Assembly (NCBI GenBank): GCA_009691315.1
Contig: SICT01000036.1
Location: 1-9,785 of the forward strand
DNA from: Candidatus Uhrbacteria bacterium
Lineage (GTDB): Bacteria > Patescibacteriota > Patescibacteriia > 2-12-FULL-60-25
Direction: 5' to 3'
DNA: 9,785 bases
The notes below the pieces were generated by a model, which made no database searches, was not told the DNA's origin, and was given only the letters and a program-made list of their open reading frames with translations. Position numbers and translations under genes: made by a program. Positions within the stretch are counted from its first letter, which is position 1. Each line of letters starts with the position of its first letter. This document shows positions 1-5,741 of the stretch, piece after piece.

Positions 1-2
1 TA

Positions 3-143
3 AGAAAAATGGAGAAATGGCGTTACCAGAGAAATGTGCAGAAGATTTTGGATTATGTTGGCGGAGAGAAAGAGGCGAGACGATTGCTCAAAAAATTAAA
101 CACGAAGGTAGATATATTCGATTTTGATTCGATAAAGAAATAA
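3..143 (+). CDS. C-terminal end of an unknown protein (partial, starts before the window)
   Basis: An open frame enters from the left edge and ends at TAA 141-143, giving the last 46 residues of a protein. The tail is very basic and probably helical (KWRYQRNVQK, then EARRLLKKLN) and ends in an acidic/aromatic stretch, DIFDFDSIKK. I recognise no family from this fragment. It is followed by a spacer, a 44-nt repeat and a strong hairpin terminator, which fits the 3' end of a real transcription unit. It lies in the same orientation as the nucleotidyltransferase-like gene 124 nt downstream, so a functional pair is possible but unproven. An in-frame ATG at 9-11 exists, but nothing supports a separate short gene starting there. 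Confidence 0.55.
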   Translation, partial: RKMEKWRYQRNVQKILDYVGGEKEARRLLKKLNTKVDIFDFDSIKK

Positions 144-180
144 GCTTAAAGCTGCTTAAACGGCCAGAATCGTCTGATAG

Positions 181-224
181 TTCTCTTTAAACCACGTTCC
201 CACTTCGTGCACCCACGCCCGCCA
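181..224 (+). repeat. 44-nt dispersed repeat, copy 1, abutting a terminator
   Basis: This segment matches 1060-1103 at 39 of 44 positions, with no gaps. The invariant core is TAAACCACGTTCCCACTTC followed by CACCCACGCCC. The plus strand is rich in C and poor in G; the minus strand therefore carries three GGG runs and several GG pairs. The copy begins 37 nt after the stop codon of the partial gene and ends 1 nt before the hairpin at 226-255. Because it sits between a stop codon and a terminator, it reads as a 3'-UTR element. The function is unknown. Confidence 0.8.
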
Positions 225-225
225 C

Positions 226-255
226 GCAAAAACGCCTGTCAAAAGGCGTTTTTGC
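226..255 (+). terminator. Intrinsic terminator, probably bidirectional
   Basis: The perfect 11-bp inverted repeat GCAAAAACGCC / GGCGTTTTTGC (226-236 and 245-255) encloses an 8-nt loop. The stem carries its own A and T tracts, so it could stop transcription from either side. It most likely ends the partial gene at the left edge. It also lies only 12 nt before the next start codon, so a role as an attenuator of that gene cannot be excluded. Copy 2 of the adjacent repeat has no downstream plus-strand gene nearby, which favours a simple 3'-end role. Confidence 0.8.
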
Positions 256-267
256 TTTGAGGGAAAA

Positions 268-1059
268 ATGATACACTTTCATAATCCTATGCGTACAGCC
301 GAAACTTTGTTTCATGACGAAAAAGATTATCAGCGAGCTATACGCGTCTTGGAACGTGTCAGCAAACATATCTTGTGGAAGTTCGCCGTCGTTGGGGGGA
401 TAGCGAATCGCGCCTTGTTTCCTGAATGGGGAGAGATGAATCAATCGAAAAAATTCAATGATTTGGATCTTGTTCTTTTACCATTGTCGCGTGATGAGGG
501 AACTGCTCCATTAAGCGTCAGCATCAAGAAAGATTATTTTATTACCTACATCGGTGAGCTTGCTCGTTATTTTGGCATGATCGATAAAACAGATTACATG
601 AGTGTTGATATTTTTACATGTGGTCGCTACCTCGAAACGCAGGAGATGGAACTCGAAGGAAAGCGATACATCGTTCTCACTCCAGAAGAGCGTTATTTCA
701 GCATGGCGCGGGATATTTATCAGACACTGACCAACGGACGTATTCTGGATCCGAAACATATAAAATTTTTGGAATTTTTGAAAGACAAAATCAATCAAGA
801 AAAAGTTGATCATTTGTGGAGTGAGGAAGAAAAAATAATCAAACGGAATGAAGCGTATCCATTTTCGGCCATGAAAGAGTACCTTGAACAAATTAACAAA
901 CTCACCAGTGACAAAAAAGACCTGATCGAAGAAAAGATTCCCGGCACACAGAAGCGACCTTACAACTTGCCACGCGCCGAAGCATTCGGTATCACTATCG
1001 AAAACGAAACAGATTTTTATGCCGCTTACGCAAGAAAAAGAGAGCTTTTTGGTGAGTGA
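268..1059 (+). CDS. Nucleotidyltransferase-fold protein, function unknown
   Basis: This 263-aa soluble protein shows the hallmarks of a minimal nucleotidyltransferase fold. A hydrophobic strand leads into GG (residues 43-44, context FAVVGGIANRAL). A D-x-D pair follows at residues 65 and 67 (FNDLDLVLL), and a third acidic strand at D114 (MSVDIF). The second half is helical and highly charged. Family members of this kind transfer nucleotides to RNA, proteins or small molecules; AbiEii-type toxins share the fold. No partner antitoxin can be identified here, so toxin status is only a possibility. I chose the ATG at 268 because GAGGG lies 4 nt upstream; the next in-frame ATG at 289 has no ribosome site. 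The gene is monocistronic, ending directly at repeat copy 2 and a terminator. Confidence 0.7.
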   Translation: MIHFHNPMRTAETLFHDEKDYQRAIRVLERVSKHILWKFAVVGGIANRALFPEWGEMNQSKKFNDLDLVLLPLSRDEGTAPLSVSIKKDYFITYIGELARYFGMIDKTDYMSVDIFTCGRYLETQEMELEGKRYIVLTPEERYFSMARDIYQTLTNGRILDPKHIKFLEFLKDKINQEKVDHLWSEEEKIIKRNEAYPFSAMKEYLEQINKLTSDKKDLIEEKIPGTQKRPYNLPRAEAFGITIENETDFYAAYARKRELFGE

Positions 1060-1103
1060 TTCTCCCTAAACCACGTTCCCACTTCATACACCCACGCCCA
1101 CCA
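1060..1103 (+). repeat. 44-nt dispersed repeat, copy 2, starting at the stop codon
   Basis: This is the second copy of the 181-224 element and differs at 5 of 44 positions. It begins at the base after the TGA of the nucleotidyltransferase-like gene and ends 2 nt before the next terminator hairpin. Copies 1 and 2 share sequence, orientation and position relative to a terminator, although the two terminator hairpins themselves are unrelated. The next plus-strand gene starts more than 4.6 kb away, so this copy cannot act as a 5' leader. Confidence 0.8.
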
Positions 1104-1105
1104 AC

Positions 1106-1133
1106 AAGGATTCCTCAGAAAGAGGGATTTTTG
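1106..1133 (+). terminator. Intrinsic terminator of the nucleotidyltransferase-like gene
   Basis: ATTCCTC (1110-1116) pairs with GAGGGAT (1122-1128) around the loop AGAAA. One G-T wobble lies in the stem, and further A-T and G-T pairs extend its base. A run of five T follows at 1128-1132. The hairpin lies 47 nt after the stop codon, with the repeat in between. Confidence 0.7.
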
Positions 1134-1142
1134 ATTTGGACA

Positions 1143-1182
1143 AAAAAATTCTCCGATTCGCCAGCTAGCGAAGGTCGGAGAG
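1143..1182 (-). terminator. Intrinsic terminator of the 192-aa gene
   Basis: CTCCGATTCGC (1151-1161) pairs with GCGAAGGTCGGAG (1168-1180 region) apart from a two-base GG bulge. On the minus strand the hairpin is followed by a T-rich run (complement of AAAAAAA at 1142-1148). It lies just after the stop codon of the minus-strand gene and faces the plus-strand terminator at 1106-1133, making a convergent junction. Confidence 0.75.
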
Positions 1183-1194
1183 AGACAAGATTGG

Positions 1195-1773
1195 TTAGAG
1201 TGGGCTTTCGAGCGTTCCGATGAGGAGTCGCTCGAGTTGGATCTGTTCGTTCAGCTGTTCGAGTTCGGTTAGACGTTTTTTAGCACGTTCTAGCCAGCCG
1301 GTTGCGACGTTTCCCAGCAGCTGCCAGAGTTGATAATAGCTTGCGTAGAAGTCATTTACGATGTCCTCGGGATTTACAGGACAAGTGTAAGTGATCTCCG
1401 TGACCGTGAAGTGGAAGTCGACGGTTTCCGTGCGAATCCGTACCACCAGCCACATGCCGCCGCGCGTATATCCGAGGATGGCGCGATCCTGGCAAGTTTT
1501 TGCCTTTCTCGCTTCCACTCGCATGAAGATGCCTGTCATTTCGCGATTTACGGTGCTATCGCGCATGGCAGGACTATCCAGGAAATCGTTCAGGCTCAGG
1601 TCGCCACCGAGATCGTTCCTTCTGAAACTGAATGACCCAAGCTGCATGAGGGTCATTCGATCCATGAAGGGTTTGATGGTCTGGCACCGTTCACGGAGAA
1701 GCTCTTGCCACTCTTGATCCGTGAGTGTTTGGTTTCGAAGGACTCTGCGATACAGTTCCGTGATCTTGGGCAT
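1195..1773 (-). CDS. Unrecognised 192-aa protein
   Basis: A soluble 192-aa protein with no signal peptide or membrane segment that I can place in no family. The N-terminal third is helical and charged (from MPKITELYRRVLR). The middle looks like alternating strands (MWLVVRIRTETVDFHFTVTEITY, residues about 108-130). The C-terminal 60 residues are amphipathic helix or coiled coil (WLERAKKRLTELEQLNEQ). Its start is well supported: AAGGAG lies 9-10 nt before the ATG. It sits 67 nt downstream of the ABC exporter on the same strand, with no terminator visible between them, so it may be co-transcribed. A clear terminator follows it. Ribosome site and base composition resemble the PP2C and PAICS-like genes more than the adjacent exporter. 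Confidence 0.75.
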   Translation of the reverse strand: MPKITELYRRVLRNQTLTDQEWQELLRERCQTIKPFMDRMTLMQLGSFSFRRNDLGGDLSLNDFLDSPAMRDSTVNREMTGIFMRVEARKAKTCQDRAILGYTRGGMWLVVRIRTETVDFHFTVTEITYTCPVNPEDIVNDFYASYYQLWQLLGNVATGWLERAKKRLTELEQLNEQIQLERLLIGTLESPL

Positions 1774-1840
1774 GCCCTTGATCTCCTTTTCTCCCCTTCA
1801 GGCGCACCTTTGGGGTAGCAGGGTCTTAGCATGAAAACAA

Positions 1841-3622
1841 TTATTGATCAAGTCTTTGTGTTTCCTGATATCTCTTCCACAGATGTTGAAATTTTCGAGA
1901 GGTGGCTAGGAGGTGATTGAGTGTGCCTTGTGCGATCACGCGGCCGTTTTCAAAAAAATAAATCATGTCAAACAATGGCAACAGATGTAGGCGATGCATG
2001 GATGAGATGATCGCCTTATCTTTAAAGGCAGAAAAAATATTTTGATAAATATGCGATTCGTTTTTTAAATCCACACTGCTTGTTGGCTCATCTAACAGCA
2101 AGATCGACTTGTCGGCGCTGGCCATGAGTCCACGGGCAAGTGCCAGCCGTTGTTTTTCTCCGCCACTCAAGTTGACGCCTTTTTCCACAATGGATGATTC
2201 CAATTTTTTTGGTAGACGTTCGATTACATCGCTAAAGCAAGCCATGTCCGTATATTTTCTGATCAGGGCGTTTGTATGATCAATTCCGACCGTAATATTT
2301 TCGCGGATCGTGGTTGAGAAAATTTCTGGGTCTTGCGGGATCAGGGCCATATGGGGATTAATCACGGCCCACGGGTCTGTCAGACGTTTGCCATCAAGCG
2401 TGATGGTCACTTTTTTTGGTGTATAGAGTCCGCGCAAAAGTTTGAGCAGAGTGGTTTTGCCGCTGCCGCTCTCTCCAATGAGTGCCGTCCGTTCACCGCG
2501 CTTGATCGACAACGATACGTTGTATAAATGGAGATGAGCCCCTTCTTCCGTGTGATACGAAAAAGATAGTGATTCAATGCGTAGCTCTTTCCATTGTTTG
2601 CCCAGATGAATAGCAGAGATCGTTTTCTTTTTCTCAAATTGATTGGAAATTTCTTCGGCATTCAGTACCGCGGTCCTTTGTTGCACGATGTCACCATATT
2701 GATAGGCAAAGCGAAAGAAAATTTCTGCGACGCGTTGAACATAGCTATACAGCAGATAGACGGTGCCGATCGTGATGGCAAGCCCCAGACGTACATGGCC
2801 ATAGAGATAGGAGAACAGAACGAGAAAGGTCATGATCGAACTGCACATGGAGACGAAAAACCATTTTGCTTCGTTGATTTTGCTATTGCGCACGATCAGA
2901 CTGAATGGCTGAAGAATTTTTTTCACAATGGCTTTTGACACCAGGCGTTCAATACGCAAAATGATCACGGTTGTGACATTGCTAATCACGTCAAAAATTT
3001 TGGCCGAAATGCTGTTGTCGATGCGGTTGATCTGCTGATACTGATTGACCAGGACTTTATCGAATTTCATGATCAGATACATGGTAAAAATGACCATGAA
3101 GGCCACGATATAGCCGGCATGCAGATTAAAATACGCTAAGATCACAAACGAACTGAGGAGGCGGACAACACTTTCAATCACTTCAAAGGTACGGGTAGAA
3201 TATTGGTAGAGACCGTTGGTGCCTTTCTCGATTTTATCAATTGTGTCTCCGGAGTGATGGTCTGTGTGCCAGGCAGGTGACAGATCCAGGGTGCCGTCCA
3301 GCAGGAATTTTTTGTAATTGGCTCGCACTAAAAAAGCATTACGCGTTTCCATCACTCGTGCCGGACCATGAAATATCCAAAAACCAATTGTTAGAAGAAT
3401 GAACGAGGCGATGAGCAACAGGATGAACGAAAGGTTTTGTTGGTTGACTCCTTGGCGTTGAATCGTATCCAAAACTTTAGCCACGATAAACGGTTCAATC
3501 GCGTTGACGATATTGGCGCAAATGAAGAGCCCGAAATAGAAGACCACGCTCGGTCGATTTCCAGCTGAGTATTCCCACAGCTTCTTTGTTAAAAAAACAA
3601 TTGGATTATTTTTAAAAGCCAT
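1841..3622 (-). CDS. ABC exporter, fused membrane and ATPase domains
   Basis: A 593-aa half-transporter of the exporter class. The N-terminal membrane domain has about six segments; the first two lie near residues 25-48 and 63-83, others near 150-185 and 260-300. The C-terminal ATPase carries every expected motif: Walker A GESGSGKTT (about 383-391), Q-loop IPQDPEIF, signature LSGGEKQR (about 485), Walker B ILLLDEP and the H-loop histidine in SSMHRL. It should act as a homodimer, or with another half, exporting lipid, peptide or drug; the substrate cannot be told from sequence. The reading frame stays open 81 codons further upstream, but that extension would cross the PAICS-like gene's terminator and coding end. 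I therefore start at MAFKNN. No Shine-Dalgarno sequence precedes it, and a TATAAT lies about 16 nt upstream. Confidence 0.92.
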   Translation of the reverse strand: MAFKNNPIVFLTKKLWEYSAGNRPSVVFYFGLFICANIVNAIEPFIVAKVLDTIQRQGVNQQNLSFILLLIASFILLTIGFWIFHGPARVMETRNAFLVRANYKKFLLDGTLDLSPAWHTDHHSGDTIDKIEKGTNGLYQYSTRTFEVIESVVRLLSSFVILAYFNLHAGYIVAFMVIFTMYLIMKFDKVLVNQYQQINRIDNSISAKIFDVISNVTTVIILRIERLVSKAIVKKILQPFSLIVRNSKINEAKWFFVSMCSSIMTFLVLFSYLYGHVRLGLAITIGTVYLLYSYVQRVAEIFFRFAYQYGDIVQQRTAVLNAEEISNQFEKKKTISAIHLGKQWKELRIESLSFSYHTEEGAHLHLYNVSLSIKRGERTALIGESGSGKTTLLKLLRGLYTPKKVTITLDGKRLTDPWAVINPHMALIPQDPEIFSTTIRENITVGIDHTNALIRKYTDMACFSDVIERLPKKLESSIVEKGVNLSGGEKQRLALARGLMASADKSILLLDEPTSSVDLKNESHIYQNIFSAFKDKAIISSMHRLHLLPLFDMIYFFENGRVIAQGTLNHLLATSRKFQHLWKRYQETQRLDQ

Positions 3623-3637
3623 AATGAACGAATACCT

Positions 3638-3652
3638 ATTATACCAATTATA
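3638..3652 (-). promoter_or_regulatory. Tandem -10 promoter elements for the ABC exporter
   Basis: On the minus strand, a 9-bp tandem direct repeat TTGGTATAATTGGTATAA gives two consensus TATAAT hexamers, at 3652-3647 and 3643-3638, the nearer ending 15 nt before the ATG. Start sites placed 6-8 nt downstream would give leaders of about 8-18 nt, too short for a normal ribosome site. No convincing -35 hexamer is visible, since that position falls in the terminator's T-rich tail. Confidence 0.5.
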
Positions 3653-3654
3653 CC

Positions 3655-3690
3655 AAAATAAAAAAATCCTCGCGACGTGAATCGAGAGGA
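3655..3690 (-). terminator. Intrinsic terminator of the PAICS-like gene
   Basis: TCCTCGCGA (3667-3675) pairs with TCGAGAGGA (3682-3690) around a 6-nt loop, with one mismatch. On the minus strand a T-rich tail follows (complement of 3655-3666). It begins 6 nt after the stop codon of the gene at 3697-4725. It separates that gene from the ABC exporter and argues against the longer exporter frame. Confidence 0.8.
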
Positions 3691-3696
3691 GGAAGA

Positions 3697-4725
3697 TTAG
3701 GAGAGACGAGCGGTGTTGATCAGGCGCTCTTCGAGCTTGAGCCTGAGCGCGGCGTAGAGGGCTGGGTTGTTTGCCGCCAGGATTTGAAGCGCGGCGAGCA
3801 CGGCATTTCTTGGGTTGAGTATGGTCATGAGAGGCACGTCGCTTGGGACGCGCAGACTCGACCACACATCGTCTGGGAATTTGTCGAAGCTTGCCGGTAC
3901 CGTGATGACCGGGACGTGAGTGTTGGCCGCGAGCGTGGGGCCAAGGCCGTTGCTCATGCCGACGTAGGCGATGATCACACAGTTGCCATTGGCTTGGTTA
4001 TGGACCAGCCGTATGAGATCGGCGTAGCCTTGGGCCGGCTCTTTGTGCATCGAGCGAGTATGCTCGAACATCGTTACGTTCAGCCACAAGCTTGGGCCGA
4101 ACTCATCCCAGGCCTGAGAAAATGCATCGAGTTTATCTTTATCAGATCCTCTCCACACGATCAGGGTTTGCTTGGGGAGTGGGAGGAAGCTGGCGGTCAG
4201 ATCGCAGACGCGGCGCTGGAGGTTCTGGCTATCCTCGGTGGATTGATCGTCTGAATGCTCGAGCGGTCGACCATTCTCCCAGAGCTCCATGGATACGTAG
4301 TCCAGGGTACCCGTGAGCATTGCGACCTTCTTTGCCAGATCCTCGCCTTGGTGAAAGCCTAGCTCGAAACTCATGCTTCCGAGTGTCAGTCCTTTCAACT
4401 GGAAGGCCTTCTCTAGCACGAGGAAGGCACGTCGCGCGAGGGCGTCCATATCTCTGGGTAGGTCGTTCTCTGGCCCTTCTTCTATCATGAGTATGAGTCG
4501 CGAGAACACATCGCCGCTCTCACACATCTGATTGGTGACCTTTTTGAGTCGGTCCTCGGATTCGATACGGCTGATCCTTACGCGGTAGAGCGTATCGCAT
4601 CGTTCTTCGACGAAAGAGTCCGCTTTGTCGAACGCTCTTTCCTTGAACACGATAGGCACTCCACAAGTCGCGAGAAGAGAGCGTAGGTTGCAATCAGACA
4701 TCCCAATTATCGATTCGTTGGCCAT
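3697..4725 (-). CDS. Degenerate PAICS-like (PurC-PurE class II) fusion protein
   Basis: This 342-aa protein has the domain order of animal PAICS, a SAICAR synthetase followed by AIR carboxylase. The C-terminal half (about 187-335) is a class II PurE-like domain: a GSDKDK loop near 193, the histidine in FEHTRS at 222, SNGLGP at 258-263, DVWSSLRVPS at 286-295, and a terminal helix of the PurE type. The N-terminal half (about 12-155) resembles the later part of PurC, with the strand GLTLGSMSFELGF near 112-124 and an LW-x-x-G element at 148-152. The first 80 or so residues of PurC, which hold the ATP-binding GKTK loop, are absent, and the usual Arg before LW is Glu. It may be a non-catalytic or repurposed protein. 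The start is MANESII because AAGGAG lies 8 nt upstream. It has its own terminator. Confidence 0.7.
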   Translation of the reverse strand: MANESIIGMSDCNLRSLLATCGVPIVFKERAFDKADSFVEERCDTLYRVRISRIESEDRLKKVTNQMCESGDVFSRLILMIEEGPENDLPRDMDALARRAFLVLEKAFQLKGLTLGSMSFELGFHQGEDLAKKVAMLTGTLDYVSMELWENGRPLEHSDDQSTEDSQNLQRRVCDLTASFLPLPKQTLIVWRGSDKDKLDAFSQAWDEFGPSLWLNVTMFEHTRSMHKEPAQGYADLIRLVHNQANGNCVIIAYVGMSNGLGPTLAANTHVPVITVPASFDKFPDDVWSSLRVPSDVPLMTILNPRNAVLAALQILAANNPALYAALRLKLEERLINTARLS

Positions 4726-4807
4726 CTGAACAGCTCCTTTTTCCACCTTGCTTCGTCGGTTGTTGAATGTGTAAGGCTGACATGATCTCAATCTATTTTG
4801 AGCTGAT

Positions 4808-4813
4808 CGTCAA
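4808..4813 (-). promoter_or_regulatory. Possible -35 element of the PAICS-like gene
   Basis: TTGACG on the minus strand lies just after the PP2C terminator and 83 nt before the start codon. Seventeen bases further downstream is TGAGAT, a poor -10. The position suits a promoter, but the match is weak. Confidence 0.25.
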
Positions 4814-4825
4814 ATCTTTTGTATA

Positions 4826-4852
4826 ACAAAAATCCTCGAAATAATTCGAGGG
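4826..4852 (-). terminator. Intrinsic terminator of the PP2C gene
   Basis: The perfect 7-bp stem CCTCGAA / TTCGAGG (4834-4840 and 4845-4851) has a 4-nt loop. On the minus strand it is followed by a T5 tract (complement of 4828-4832). It starts 11 nt after the stop codon of the phosphatase gene. Confidence 0.85.
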
Positions 4853-4862
4853 TAGGAAAAGT

Positions 4863-5636
4863 TCAACTTGTCCGTATGACTGCGACGATCCCGATGTTGT
4901 CACCGGTTGCTTGTAGGCGTTGTTCGTCGAGGGTACGTTTGAGAATTTTGTCGGTGATTCCGACCGGACCCTTGGACCATTCGGCGGTGACGGTGTTGGC
5001 AAGTGCCGCGCTGTTCAGGTAATCGCTCACCCCGTCGCTGACGAGCAGCAGGAGTCGTTCTGGAATCAGACGGAAGGTGTCAACGACGTCGATCCATTGA
5101 GAATGGATCCGGTCGCGGCTGCGTTCTTGACCGAGTGCACGGGTGACGATACAGCGGTCAGGATCACGCATGGCCCGAGCTTCCGGTAGATGATTGGTCA
5201 GACCATGATCGATGGTAAGCCGATGGCCATTTCCATCGAATTCGAAGTCCCATGCCCGTGTGTCGCCAATGTGCGCGATGAGCGTGCGTCCGTTCGGATC
5301 TTCCACATCGATCCAGGCCATAGTTGCGACACAGCCCATGTAGTCCTGCTGATTGAGGTGCTTCATTTCCGAAGTGTGGACCATCCGGTCGTTCGCTTCT
5401 TGCATGGCAGAGACCAGGACGGCTCGTGTCGGTCTACCTATGCAGATTTGATTCACACAATCGACCACCATCGCGGAGGCGAATTTTCCTCCTCCAGGTC
5501 CTCCCATGCCATCGGCGACCAGGAATAATCCCCGAGTATGATCGAAGAAAATTTTGTCTTCGTTCGGGCGAATGCCTCCGGGTTTTGGGACACCGATGTG
5601 ACAGGCGCTGTGTGATGCGAACATGATGTGAGCCAT
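4863..5636 (-). CDS. PP2C-family serine/threonine protein phosphatase
   Basis: This 257-aa cytosolic protein is a complete single-domain PPM/PP2C phosphatase, which removes phosphate from Ser/Thr residues using two metal ions. The metal-binding residues are in place: D27 in RPNED, D42-G43 in ADGMGG, D201 in VSDGVSD and D246 in GDNIG. The GDTRAW strand at 124-129 and VTRALG at 164-169 are also typical. Length matches stand-alone bacterial members, with no sensor or membrane segment. No partner Ser/Thr kinase is visible in the window. The start is supported by GAGGA 6 nt upstream; an in-frame Met at residue 5 is the alternative. It is transcribed away from the YibE/F operon, so the 105-nt region between them probably holds both promoters. 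Confidence 0.93.
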   Translation of the reverse strand: MAHIMFASHSACHIGVPKPGGIRPNEDKIFFDHTRGLFLVADGMGGPGGGKFASAMVVDCVNQICIGRPTRAVLVSAMQEANDRMVHTSEMKHLNQQDYMGCVATMAWIDVEDPNGRTLIAHIGDTRAWDFEFDGNGHRLTIDHGLTNHLPEARAMRDPDRCIVTRALGQERSRDRIHSQWIDVVDTFRLIPERLLLLVSDGVSDYLNSAALANTVTAEWSKGPVGITDKILKRTLDEQRLQATGDNIGIVAVIRTS

Positions 5637-5691
5637 CGATCGTCCTCGTGGTTTGTGGTTTGAGGTGCAAAATTGTTGTTCACGATCACAT

Positions 5692-5736
5692 AGAAACGAT
5701 AGATTGTCAACAGAGAGGCGTCCTGCTATCGTTTCT
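5692..5736. promoter_or_regulatory. Perfect 11-bp inverted repeat between divergent genes
   Basis: AGAAACGATAG (5692-5702) and its exact complement CTATCGTTTCT (5726-5736) are separated by 23 nt. The right arm ends 5 nt before the ATG of the YibE/F-like gene. A minus-strand TTGACA (5710-5705), a candidate -35 for the PP2C gene, lies between the arms. Two readings are possible: an operator for a dimeric regulator controlling both genes, or an RNA hairpin in the leader of the plus-strand gene. The loop contains GAGAGG, the only ribosome-site-like run near that gene. Confidence 0.6.
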
Positions 5737-5741
5737 GCGCT

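Noticed and set aside
143..153. Small palindrome AGCTTAAAGCT after the partial gene
   Set aside because: Five-base arms around a single base are too short to interpret, and nothing nearby gives it a role.
181..255. Repeat plus hairpin as a riboswitch or attenuator controlling the nucleotidyltransferase-like gene
   Set aside because: The second copy has no downstream plus-strand gene for more than 4.6 kb, so a 3'-end role explains both copies better. Not fully excluded for copy 1.
181..1103. Repeats as integron attC sites around a gene cassette
   Set aside because: I could not find the inverted RYYYAAC / GTTRRRY core pair in either copy, and the repeat is not itself a long imperfect hairpin.
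3623..3865. 81-codon N-terminal extension of the ABC exporter
   Set aside because: It would run through the PAICS-like gene's coding end and its terminator, has a low-complexity Arg/Pro/Ala composition unlike an exporter, and lies upstream of the TATAAT boxes.
4726..4791. 22-residue extension of the PAICS-like protein
   Set aside because: The AAGGAG ribosome site lies inside this stretch at the right distance for the ATG at 4725; the upstream ATG has no ribosome site.
3784..5528. Plus-strand open frames opposite the PAICS-like and PP2C genes
   Set aside because: The opposite strand carries intact family motifs, ribosome sites and terminators; the plus frames show no family features.
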